Below, one piece after another: positions 1 to 6,846 of a stretch of DNA of 6,846 nucleotides. The number at the start of each line of letters is the position of its first letter. Within the stretch, counting starts at the first letter, position 1. The position numbers and the translations under genes were made by a program. Below the pieces are notes generated by a model. It saw nothing but the letters and a program-made list of their open reading frames with translations. It searched no databases and was not told the origin of the DNA. The DNA is from Ignavibacteriaceae bacterium (GTDB lineage Bacteria > Bacteroidota > Ignavibacteria > Ignavibacteriales > Ignavibacteriaceae): the NCBI GenBank assembly GCA_031292465.1, contig JARLHB010000370.1, positions 1 to 6,846 on the forward strand, written 5' to 3'.

Positions 1-987
1 TTCGAAGTTCCTTCCAATGTTAAGGTCTTCCTGGCTGAAAGGATGGAATAAATGGTCCATATACTCTGTAGAAATACCAACACCTGAATCCTGTATTTTG
101 CAAAAGGCAAGTTCCCGTTCTTCAAAAATACCTGTCTCTACCTCAACAAAACCCTGCCGTGTAAATTTAATAGCATTATTTAAAATATTATTTATTGCAT
201 TTTCCAGGCTTTGAACATCAACATCGATCAGTATTTTTTTCTTGCCGAAATTAGTTTTAACCGAAAGTTTTTTCTCAAGTGCGCTTTCCCGGTTGGCGTC
301 AATACAATTAGTTATAATATTATTTAAATTTATTGTCTCGGTGTTCAAGACGTAGTTACCGGCCTCGATTTGTGCAAATTCAAGCATTTGTGTAATGCTG
401 TTGGATAAACGTTCACTGCCGCTGTACAAATTGTCAAGATATATCCGGTCTTCCGGACTTACCTTATCCTTCATACTATCTTTTATAATAGAAGAGTAGC
501 CGAGGATTATATTTAACGGCGTGCGTAATTCATGTGAAAGTACTGTAAGAAATGTATCTTTCAGCCTTTCTGTTTCTTTACTGTTATCCCTGGATTTTTT
601 TACTTCAGCTTCTGCAAGAACTATTTCTGTTTGATCTTCATGGAACAGTACAACATAGGTTTTATTGTCAATAACTACCGGGAATATCTTGGTTCTAAGT
701 ACCGGAAGAGTTATTTCTTTACTTTTCAATAAAGAATCTGTGTAATTATTTATGAAACCATTGGTTCCTTTTTTTATTGTATCCAGTATTACGCTATGAG
801 CCCCGATTGATTTTAGCTCTGAATCATTGAATATGGAATACTCTTTTAATTCCGACAGATTATAGCCCCATTGAAATGTAAAGGAATGATTTACATAGAC
901 AATTTTACCCGTCTCATTTATTATATGAACCGGGTACGGAACTTGGTCGTAGAGCAGTCTAAAGTATTTAAATAAGGTTTCCTGCAT
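1..987 (-). CDS. PAS-domain sensor histidine kinase, 3' end cut off by the window edge
   Basis: This is a soluble-looking two-component sensor kinase: 329 residues are visible and the C terminus lies beyond the left edge. Residues about 10-120 form a PAS-type sensor domain (VPYPVHIINETGKIVYVN, then WGYNLSELKEY). A charged helical linker covers about 120-142. The HisKA dimerisation domain has an intact H box, FLTVLSHELRTPLNIILGY, with phospho-acceptor His152. The HATPase_c domain shows the N box (NNILNNAIKFT, 266-276), the G1 box (DSGVGIS, 300-306) and the F box (LFHPFSQED, 313-321). The G2 box is missing only because the sequence ends. No transmembrane segment or signal peptide is seen, so it should sense in the cytoplasm. 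The ATG at 987 lies 3 nt after the stop of the upstream GAF gene, so the two are very probably co-transcribed and perhaps translationally coupled. There is no clear Shine-Dalgarno sequence. The ligand and the partner response regulator are unknown. Confidence 0.93.
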   Translation of the reverse strand, partial: MQETLFKYFRLLYDQVPYPVHIINETGKIVYVNHSFTFQWGYNLSELKEYSIFNDSELKSIGAHSVILDTIKKGTNGFINNYTDSLLKSKEITLPVLRTKIFPVVIDNKTYVVLFHEDQTEIVLAEAEVKKSRDNSKETERLKDTFLTVLSHELRTPLNIILGYSSIIKDSMKDKVSPEDRIYLDNLYSGSERLSNSITQMLEFAQIEAGNYVLNTETINLNNIITNCIDANRESALEKKLSVKTNFGKKKILIDVDVQSLENAINNILNNAIKFTRQGFVEVETGIFEERELAFCKIQDSGVGISTEYMDHLFHPFSQEDLNIGRNFE

Positions 988-990
988 TAA

Positions 991-2295
991 TCAGATTACT
1001 GGTAAAGAAAATTGTATAATTGCACTTGGCCGTCTTTGTAAAATATTTATATGTCCGTTGTGCCTGTCTATTATGCTTTTGCACAAATATAGCCCATAAC
1101 TGGTTTTACCTGCCGCTATTACATCATAAAAAGGATTTTCAATTTCAGTCGGAAATCCCGGGCCGTTATCTTCAACTTCTATATGTACAAAATTGTCTTT
1201 ATAGAATGATCTGATAACTATGGACACATCTTTCCGCGCTTCTACTGCATTGTTAAATAAATGAACCAGTAAATGTTGTATCTGCTCTGAGTCATAGTTG
1301 CACAAAGGTATAGCATTCAGTTCTGTTTTAAATACTACCTTGTAATATTTTTTCGTTGCTGCAAGATATTTAATAACTGATTGAATTGTAAGGTTTAAAT
1401 CACCGCTGTCTTTATTAAGATTTAGAAGTGATGTTTCTAAAAGAACCTGGGCAAATTTTTGGATGTTCCTTATACTGTCTATTGCTACGATGGATTTCAG
1501 CTTCAGCCTGTCAAAAACAATGGTATTAGGATCATTTTTGCCAGCGGACTCTTTAAGAGTCTTTTCAATAATTCTCAATAAACTCTCTGTCTCTAAAAGA
1601 GCAAGATGGACAAGCCCCTGTAAGGATTGTCCTATTTCCGAATCAATGCTGGATTTTAAAGCTTTTCTTTCTGCCTGTATTAGTTGAATATTAGCTTCAT
1701 TAAGGGCATTGTAGGCATTTATCTGACCGTTATATAGCTGGGCGTTTCTGATAGCAGTTGCAGCCTGGCCGGCAAGGATTTCAAATGTTCCGGTAATCTC
1801 ACGGGCTTTTACTTTGTGCAGATGTTTGCTGTCTACATAAATAACCCCGATTTTTTTATTTTCGGTAATTAATGGAGAACATAGAATAGTCTGAAGTTCG
1901 AGACGCAGGATGCTTTTACTGGAATCATATTCAGTGTCGCTTTGTGCTCCCTCAACAAATTTTGATTGCCCGACATTAAAAACATCTTTAACCACTGTTG
2001 TGCTAATGTTAAACAAACTTTCCGGCAGTTTGTTACCCTCAGAATCAAGGCCTAATTTATATTCCAGCACTTCGGCAGAATTCCTAAGAACTATAAAACC
2101 CCTGTCTGAATCGGTTAACCGGATTGCACTATTTAGAACTAACTGTAAAACATCTTCAAGTATTAAGGTGCTGTTTATAGTTTTAACAATATCAAGGATT
2201 ACTTCAAGGGTCTTTATTTTCTCAGAGGTCTCATCAAATCCTGTCTGGCCTTTATCTATATTGTCGATATTCTTTTTAAATTCGGAGAATTTCAT
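991..2295 (-). CDS. GAF-domain histidine-kinase homologue lacking the phospho-acceptor histidine
   Basis: This is a 434-residue cytoplasmic protein with histidine-kinase architecture. A short N-terminal segment leads into a GAF domain at about 28-187 (GFIVLRNS; LQTILCSPLI at 135-144; KIGVIYVD at 148-155). A coiled segment follows (about 188-212), then a two-helix DHp-like region (about 207-292) and a HATPase_c domain (about 300-434). The ATPase domain has the N box (LFNNAVEA, key Asn349) and G1 box (EDNGPGF, Asp376). Its G2 segment, GKTSYGLYL (396-404), has lost two of the usual glycines. The helix where the H box belongs reads ERKALKSSIDSEIGQSLQGL, with Asp218/Ser219 where His is expected. 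It is therefore probably not a normal autokinase, although it may still bind ATP or dimerise. The start is ATG at 2295, with no obvious ribosome binding site. Its stop is 3 nt from the next kinase gene. What the GAF domain binds cannot be read from the sequence. Confidence 0.9.
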   Translation of the reverse strand: MKFSEFKKNIDNIDKGQTGFDETSEKIKTLEVILDIVKTINSTLILEDVLQLVLNSAIRLTDSDRGFIVLRNSAEVLEYKLGLDSEGNKLPESLFNISTTVVKDVFNVGQSKFVEGAQSDTEYDSSKSILRLELQTILCSPLITENKKIGVIYVDSKHLHKVKAREITGTFEILAGQAATAIRNAQLYNGQINAYNALNEANIQLIQAERKALKSSIDSEIGQSLQGLVHLALLETESLLRIIEKTLKESAGKNDPNTIVFDRLKLKSIVAIDSIRNIQKFAQVLLETSLLNLNKDSGDLNLTIQSVIKYLAATKKYYKVVFKTELNAIPLCNYDSEQIQHLLVHLFNNAVEARKDVSIVIRSFYKDNFVHIEVEDNGPGFPTEIENPFYDVIAAGKTSYGLYLCKSIIDRHNGHINILQRRPSAIIQFSLPVI

Positions 2296-2351
2296 CTGAG
2301 ACCGCGTATAGTTGAAAAAAAATTATTAAAAGCACCGGGAATAATATAAGA

Positions 2352-2378
2352 CTTTGTACATAAATTAGAAATACAAAG
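2352..2378. repeat. 7-bp inverted repeat in the gap upstream of the GAF kinase homologue
   Basis: CTTTGTA (2352-2358) and TACAAAG (2372-2378) are perfect inverted arms around a 13-nt AT-rich spacer. They lie about 57 nt upstream of the ATG at 2295. They could be an operator half-site pair or a weak RNA hairpin. The hairpin would have AT-rich arms and no following U-tract on the minus strand, so it is not a good terminator. The rest of this 134-bp gap (2296-2429) shows no gene and no clear promoter. Confidence 0.35.
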
Positions 2379-2429
2379 AAGTACAATGAGAAACTATTGG
2401 GATAAATAAATTAACGGCTTACAGCATTA

Positions 2430-3668
2430 TCACAAAATATCGTCCAATCTCTCTTTTACTTCTTTAATATGGATATCAGCACCTATCTTTTTGTAATTCT
2501 TTAACGCAGTTTTTAAGCATCTTTTTGCTTCCTCTTTTTTATCAATTTCAATGTATAATTCGCCAAGTTCAAATAAAGTTTCAGCCTGGTTAAGGATATT
2601 TTCCAATTCTGTATTTAATCTTAGACTGGTAAGGAAATAATTTTCAGAAATCTTGTAGTGCTTTAACTTCCTTTCTATAATTCCTTTAATCTTATAGATG
2701 TCGGCAATTGATAACCTGTCATTCAGTTTCCGGCTTAATTCAAAAGATTTATCCGCAAATGCAGATGCTAACGGTAAATCATCAGACTTAGCATACACGT
2801 AGGCTTTACTTAAATAAGATAATGCCAGGTTTGGCAGGAATCCCGCTTTTATTGATATTGTGATACTTCTGTCAAACTCTCTTAAAGCGGATTCATACTC
2901 TTTTTTTTGAGTATGAAGCATACCAAGGTTATGCCTTAATTGAGACATCCGCAGGGCATCTTTCAACTGTTCATATTTTATTAGAGCACGCTGATAATAC
3001 AACAAGGAGCCGTCGTAATCTCCCTTTATATTATTCAATATTCCTATATTAGTTTCAATCATCCCGATAAGTGCAATATCCCTCTGCGGGTTAAGAATTG
3101 AAAGGCTGTTTTCGAAACATTCTTTGGCTTTCTGAATATTTCCGCGGTCGCCGTATATGGTACCAAGCATATTATTGCATTTTGCAATGCCTTTTAAATC
3201 ATTTTGCCTGTTAAAATGTTTTTTTGCCTGGTTAATAAAGGAAATGCTTTTATCCCATTTAGCCTGCCTGCTATTAATATCACCCAAAGCCAAAAGTGAA
3301 TATGCTGCAATATTTTTTAGCTGGCCTTCATTATTCGCCTTTGAAAGTATCCGGGTATAAATCTGTGAGGCTATTTCTAATTCCCCGTGTGCAATGCAGG
3401 TTTCCCCAAGATACAACATCAATTCAATTAATTTATAATTATTTAGTTTATCGGTTGCAAAAGTTATCAGGAGGTCTATATATAACGGGTAAGCTTTACG
3501 GTGAGGATTCGAATCGAGCTGCCTCTTATCAGATTTTGTTGCTTTGCTTTCGTCCCTTTTGGATGACTTATTTGAACGGACAACAATTCCTTTAAATTCT
3601 TTTATCTGGTTTTTATCAAAGTAGGTTGATAAAATATTTTTGACAATATCTTGAGTAATGCCGGTCAA
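2430..3668 (-). CDS. Tetratricopeptide-repeat (TPR) protein, cytoplasmic, function unknown
   Basis: This is a 412-residue protein dominated by TPR-like helical pairs at roughly 40-residue spacing, at about 84-110, 121-152, 162-193, 203-235, 243-275, 282-313, 322-354 and 362-394. Typical TPR residues are clear, for example NMLGTIYGDRGNIQKAKECF and HNLGMLHTQKKEYESALREF. The 40-residue period is that of the TPR_12 type found in bacterial signalling and regulator proteins. Ahead of the repeats is a short unrecognised N-terminal segment (1-30), then a Ser/Lys/Arg-rich linker (about 31-58). There is no signal peptide or membrane segment, so it is likely a cytosolic protein-interaction scaffold. The start is TTG at 3668: an in-frame TAA lies 12 nt upstream, and the first internal Met is residue 84, inside the first repeat. 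It lies 134 nt upstream of the GAF kinase homologue on the same strand and may be an input to that pathway, which is inference. No catalytic domain is visible. Confidence 0.88.
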   Translation of the reverse strand: MTGITQDIVKNILSTYFDKNQIKEFKGIVVRSNKSSKRDESKATKSDKRQLDSNPHRKAYPLYIDLLITFATDKLNNYKLIELMLYLGETCIAHGELEIASQIYTRILSKANNEGQLKNIAAYSLLALGDINSRQAKWDKSISFINQAKKHFNRQNDLKGIAKCNNMLGTIYGDRGNIQKAKECFENSLSILNPQRDIALIGMIETNIGILNNIKGDYDGSLLYYQRALIKYEQLKDALRMSQLRHNLGMLHTQKKEYESALREFDRSITISIKAGFLPNLALSYLSKAYVYAKSDDLPLASAFADKSFELSRKLNDRLSIADIYKIKGIIERKLKHYKISENYFLTSLRLNTELENILNQAETLFELGELYIEIDKKEEAKRCLKTALKNYKKIGADIHIKEVKERLDDIL

Positions 3669-3698
3669 AGCAGGGTATTATTTCCGTTATTTATTATT

Positions 3699-3732
3699 AT
3701 AAATTATACGCTGACAAATAAAATGCAAAAAA
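3699..3732 (-). promoter_or_regulatory. Candidate Bacteroidota-type promoter for the TPR gene
   Basis: On the minus strand a TTTTTTG element (3732-3726) is followed by a 19-bp spacer and TAATTTAT (3706-3699), which overlaps a TATAAT (3708-3703). The known Bacteroidota consensus is a TTTG-like -33 box and TAnnTTTG at -7 with about 19-21 bp between them. Here the -33 box and spacing fit, while the -7 box matches only in part. The implied leader before the TTG start at 3668 is short, about 25 nt. The surrounding DNA is very AT-rich, so a chance match is a real possibility. Confidence 0.35.
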
Positions 3733-3774
3733 TTGAATATGTACATTGCTGGTATCAGTATGTTTTTTAACGGG

Positions 3775-3784
3775 CTAAATTTAG
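3775..3784. promoter_or_regulatory. 10-bp perfect palindrome CTAAATTTAG, possible operator
   Basis: CTAAATTTAG is a perfect 10-bp palindrome about 43 bp upstream of the candidate -33 box of the TPR gene, in the 199-bp gap between the peptidase-like gene and the TPR gene. That is a possible position for an activator site. Its composition is AT-rich and it occurs once, so it may be chance. No rho-independent terminator for the peptidase-like gene was found in this gap. Confidence 0.2.
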
Positions 3785-3867
3785 AAGTTCAAAGCCACAT
3801 GTTATTAAAATACAAAAAAATAAAATGATAAAACAAGAATAATTCTATGAAAGACCGATAAAAAGCT

Positions 3868-6810
3868 TCAATTTCTCAATAATTTGTATGAAACAAACCA
3901 TTCCCATGAGTTACCGCCCTGATACCAGCCCTTGGCAATACCGGCTGATAGAGTGGATTCAAGGTTAAACCAATGCCTGAATACAAAATTTATTTGTGAA
4001 CCTATATCAACCCAGCGGTCCTGTTGCTCTGAATGTAAAAGAAGCGCCTGCGAATAAAGAGACAGGCTTATATGGCTTAAATAATGCTGCCCTATTGCTG
4101 TGTTATCAAATCTTAAGGGCGGCAGTTCATTTTCTAAAGATATTTTAAAAAATCTTTCCGCGCTTAAGCTGTAAATCGGGACTCCAGGAAAACGGAATAC
4201 CTTTCTGAATTGCATAACATCAGTATCTTCAAGCGGCCTGTTGCCGAAACCGCCGAAATAATATTTTGCCTGCACTACATAATCAGTCCGTGTGGTTAAA
4301 CCAGAGGCCAATTTATAATGGAAGATATTATGAGGGGCAAGCCAGGTTGAATAATTATCCCATTCACCCCACATTTCCCCGGCGGCAAGCCATGCAGGAT
4401 CTTTTACACCGAAAGCCATAACGGTAAAATTAAATTCATTTCCTTCTTCAAAGTCTATGCTGCCGATACTTTTTCTTAAATCTTTTGCATTAACGTTTGA
4501 TTGAAATACGCTAAAATCCGGCTGAGAAACTTTTACAAGGTTATCATTAATATATTTTACATCTGTATAATAATCCACCGAAACAGTCTGAATAACTTTT
4601 AAGGGATTATCAAAAATCCAGTAATGAGTGTATCCCAGTGTAAGCTTGGTTCCGATCATGCCTCTTTTACGGTCGTTAAATAAATCGTAAAAGTCTGTTG
4701 GGTTATAGTTTATTCCCACGGTTATTATTTTACGGTAATCATATTTTGCTTTTAAATGGAATTTCGGCAAATCAACTTTTGATTTAAACGGCGATATTCC
4801 AAACTCCATAGTAAGGTCGTTTGTAAGTAATGCATCGGAAATATGTGTAAATATTCCCAGCATGGCTTCATTCTGGAAACCGCTTACAACAGGTACAAAC
4901 GTTAATACCTTTAAATTTTCAAGCGAATGATAATCCTCTTTATCAGGTACAGAAGTCGAATCTATTAAAGGAGCCATATCCTGTTTTAGCGCCCAGTTTG
5001 TAACTTCAGGATATTTATCGACTATTTTTTCTCCTAAGTAATTAATTGCGGACAAATGATTTGCCGGCGAGCCAGGGATAACGGCGGGAATAAATCCGTC
5101 AGTGGTAAATTCAAAAACAAACAGGGAATCTTTATTTAAATAAACAGGCATGAACAAACCGCGCAATGTATTGCTAAGGGGTTCTATCTCTTTACTTCCT
5201 GTTTCCATCCTGTATATGTTTGAAACGCCGTTTGTGTAAGCATTCCAGTATAGACATTTACCATCGGGGCTCCAGGATGGATTTTCCGGCGAACCTTTAT
5301 CCGAAACAGTTTCAAATTTAAAAGCTCCACCCGTTTTAAGACTATCGGTGTTAACCAAAACCAATGATTGTTCCCCATTTCCCCTGTGCAGCACTGCCGC
5401 TAAAGTCTTTCCGGAAGGATCTAAAGAAAGATTCAGCACTTCGTCATTTGCATTAAATTTAATTAAAGGAATTAATGCTCTGTATGGATACGGAGAAATG
5501 GTAAGTGATACTTCGGCATTAGCATGAAGCACGCCCCAAAGATCATGCGTTGACGGGGAGACAGCCAAATCCCCAACCCGGCAATTTTTAAATAAAATTT
5601 TTGTTTTCTCTGTGGCTGTTTCCAATACACAAATATCCCTGTAAAGTTCATTGTTTTTAGTTGTATAAAAGAATAAGCCGCTCTCTTTATCATAAGCTGT
5701 GGAAGCTACCCTTATCAAACTGGGGGTAGGCAGAGTACCTATTTTGTCTGATGTTCCCGTTGAAAGATTGAACCTTTGTATCCCCGCTAAATGGTTTGGC
5801 GTGTGAAATCCAAATATCATCGAAGTATCGGAAGGCTCAAAGTATGGCTGTGTAACCCATCCAATCGGCTGTGTAGACAACCTCCTAACTGGAGTTAATT
5901 CCGAAGATTGTAAACGTTTTATATTATCTTTCTGGAACTCCTTCTCGTTAGCGATGAACTTATCCCAGGCATCCTCAAACTCGAACCCGTATATTTTTTT
6001 AAACTTATTTATAAAACCGTCATAAACATCATCCGGTTCTTCCCTGAACCATGCTATTAATTTGTCCGGCCCGTATTGTATTGTCAGGTATGAACAAAAC
6101 CGCGCCCCGTACAAATAGTAAAGTGTGCCAAGCAGGTAATTAGTTAATGATGTTTTAGCATCAAGTTCTACGTAAGACGGAAATTTAACCGAATCCAATA
6201 CCATGCATCTGAAATACATCTCATCAAAATTTCCAAGAACTCTTCCAAAACCGCCGCTTAACCAGGTCTCTAAAAAAACGGCTATGCCTTCCTGATGCCA
6301 CCGCGGTGTAAACCTGCTGTAATCGGTTAGCAGGCTGTAAAAAGTTGTAATGGGCTGTGTCTGTTCAGGAGATACTTTTGAAAATACTTTCCTTGTGGCT
6401 GCTTCTATATCCGATGCATGGTCGTCCACAACAATGTGTACAAGTTCATGGCTCAGAACCCACTGGAATCTCTCATCAAAAGGAATGTTTTCGTAAGCAT
6501 GTTCAAATGGTTCTATTTCAAGCCTGATGAAATTTTCGGGGACGGATGTCGCCGATGCGAATCCATAGTCGCTTGCATCATATAAACTGATTATGATTTT
6601 CTCAGAAGGAGTGTAATTAAATAGTTTCATCAATGTACGGAGAGAATTTTCTGCCGAATTTAAAATGTGGGGGACCAGGTAAGCTTGAGATTCCTTATAT
6701 ATTATCTTGAAATGCTCGCTATCTTTCTCGTACCAGTTCGTTTGAGATTTTACAATAGAGGGCAAAAAAAGTATAAAAAAAATGAAACAGCAGAAAAATT
6801 TCTTTTGCAA
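3868..6810 (-). CDS. Exported peptidase MA-like zinc metallopeptidase with beta-propeller and barrel-like C terminus
   Basis: This is a 980-residue exported protein. Residues 1-22 form a signal peptide: Lys3-Lys4, a phenylalanine-rich core, then IVKS before Gln23. There is no lipobox. Residues about 25-290 resemble the peptidase MA/gluzincin fold. The zinc motif HELVH at 121-125 has His121, His125 and catalytic Glu122. RWHQEGIAVFLE (170-181) follows and offers Glu174 as third ligand. Residues about 305-620 look like a TolB/PD40 propeller (LDPSGKTLAAVL, 463-474; PSWSPDGKCLYWNAY, 511-525). Residues about 640-980 are rich in alternating aromatic/polar strands and end in WEWFVSYKLLRN, like an outer-membrane barrel. 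GGFGNRPLE (853-861 region) and FRFPG recall Omp85/surface-antigen barrels, but that link is tentative. The likely place is the outer membrane, with the peptidase in the periplasm or outside. The start is TTG at 6810, directly after an in-frame TAA; the next Met is residue 61. The substrate is unknown. Confidence 0.85.
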   Translation of the reverse strand: MQKKFFCCFIFFILFLPSIVKSQTNWYEKDSEHFKIIYKESQAYLVPHILNSAENSLRTLMKLFNYTPSEKIIISLYDASDYGFASATSVPENFIRLEIEPFEHAYENIPFDERFQWVLSHELVHIVVDDHASDIEAATRKVFSKVSPEQTQPITTFYSLLTDYSRFTPRWHQEGIAVFLETWLSGGFGRVLGNFDEMYFRCMVLDSVKFPSYVELDAKTSLTNYLLGTLYYLYGARFCSYLTIQYGPDKLIAWFREEPDDVYDGFINKFKKIYGFEFEDAWDKFIANEKEFQKDNIKRLQSSELTPVRRLSTQPIGWVTQPYFEPSDTSMIFGFHTPNHLAGIQRFNLSTGTSDKIGTLPTPSLIRVASTAYDKESGLFFYTTKNNELYRDICVLETATEKTKILFKNCRVGDLAVSPSTHDLWGVLHANAEVSLTISPYPYRALIPLIKFNANDEVLNLSLDPSGKTLAAVLHRGNGEQSLVLVNTDSLKTGGAFKFETVSDKGSPENPSWSPDGKCLYWNAYTNGVSNIYRMETGSKEIEPLSNTLRGLFMPVYLNKDSLFVFEFTTDGFIPAVIPGSPANHLSAINYLGEKIVDKYPEVTNWALKQDMAPLIDSTSVPDKEDYHSLENLKVLTFVPVVSGFQNEAMLGIFTHISDALLTNDLTMEFGISPFKSKVDLPKFHLKAKYDYRKIITVGINYNPTDFYDLFNDRKRGMIGTKLTLGYTHYWIFDNPLKVIQTVSVDYYTDVKYINDNLVKVSQPDFSVFQSNVNAKDLRKSIGSIDFEEGNEFNFTVMAFGVKDPAWLAAGEMWGEWDNYSTWLAPHNIFHYKLASGLTTRTDYVVQAKYYFGGFGNRPLEDTDVMQFRKVFRFPGVPIYSLSAERFFKISLENELPPLRFDNTAIGQHYLSHISLSLYSQALLLHSEQQDRWVDIGSQINFVFRHWFNLESTLSAGIAKGWYQGGNSWEWFVSYKLLRN

Positions 6811-6846
6811 TTAAGGAAACGACTATTGTTGGAATAAATATTTAAA

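Noticed and set aside
17..214. 65-codon plus-strand open frame at the left edge
   Set aside because: It is the antisense shadow of the histidine-kinase ATPase domain, whose N, G1 and F boxes are intact on the other strand.
1910..2299. 129-codon plus-strand open frame opposite the GAF domain
   Set aside because: It lies wholly antisense to a well-supported GAF coding region, its translation is low-complexity Ser/Leu-rich with no recognisable domain, and it fits an antisense shadow.
2296..2429. Promoter for the GAF kinase homologue
   Set aside because: A TAATTTAT box is present, but the nearest TTG is only 16 bp upstream and no pair with correct spacing stands out, so I did not annotate one. 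The gene may be transcribed from the TPR promoter.
3296..3595. 99-codon plus-strand open frame opposite the TPR gene
   Set aside because: It is antisense to clear TPR coding sequence, has no domain, and overlaps another shadow frame at 3157-3360.
3740..3746. TGTACAT shared by both intergenic gaps (3740-3746 and 2355-2361)
   Set aside because: A 7-bp match between two AT-rich gaps is easily chance, and the flanking bases do not match.
3800..3867. T-rich minus-strand stretch after the peptidase-like gene as a terminator
   Set aside because: T-tracts are present but there is no GC-containing stem before them, so a rho-independent terminator is not supported.
5184..5693. Two minus-strand open frames (5184-5378 and 5472-5693) inside the exported peptidase-like gene
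   Set aside because: They are out of frame with a continuous 980-codon gene whose propeller motifs run through the same DNA.

Overview
The window is AT-rich and holds four genes, all on the minus strand, so transcription runs from the right edge to the left edge. Several traits suggest a Gram-negative member of the Bacteroidota/Ignavibacteriota (FCB) group. These are low G+C, weak or absent Shine-Dalgarno sequences, a secreted metallopeptidase-like protein fused to a propeller and a C-terminal beta-rich barrel-like region, a 40-residue-period TPR protein, and GAF/PAS sensor kinases. The lineage call is inference from style and architecture, not from a marker gene.

Layout in transcription order. 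(1) 6810-3868: a 980-residue exported protein with a signal peptide, an HELVH zinc-peptidase domain (peptidase MA / gluzincin-like), a TolB/PD40-like beta-propeller region and a beta-rich C-terminal third that looks like an outer-membrane barrel. (2) 3867-3669: a 199-bp gap with a plausible Bacteroidota-type promoter for the next gene. (3) 3668-2430: a 412-residue cytoplasmic protein made mostly of about eight TPR-like units. (4) 2429-2296: a 134-bp AT-rich gap with a 7-bp inverted repeat. (5) 2295-991: a 434-residue GAF plus HATPase_c protein built like a histidine kinase but with no histidine where the phospho-acceptor should be, and with a degenerate G2 box. (6) 987 to the left edge: a PAS-HisKA-HATPase_c histidine kinase with an intact H box, starting 3 nt after the previous stop and cut off by the window before its G2 box.

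Working model (inference). The last two genes form a translationally linked pair: a GAF-bearing, probably phosphorylation-incompetent kinase homologue and a competent PAS kinase. They may act as a heteromeric or cross-regulating sensor. The TPR protein just upstream could be a protein-interaction input to the same pathway. No response regulator or output gene is visible; it may lie beyond the left edge. The exported peptidase-like protein is separated by a candidate promoter and may be an independent unit.

The first two genes in transcription order (peptidase-like and TPR) both appear to start at TTG: an in-frame stop lies just upstream of each, and no ATG occurs near the N terminus. I see no RNA genes, mobile elements, CRISPR arrays or convincing rho-independent terminators. 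The features are mostly conventional. The most interesting one is the kinase homologue lacking its phospho-acceptor histidine next to an intact kinase.
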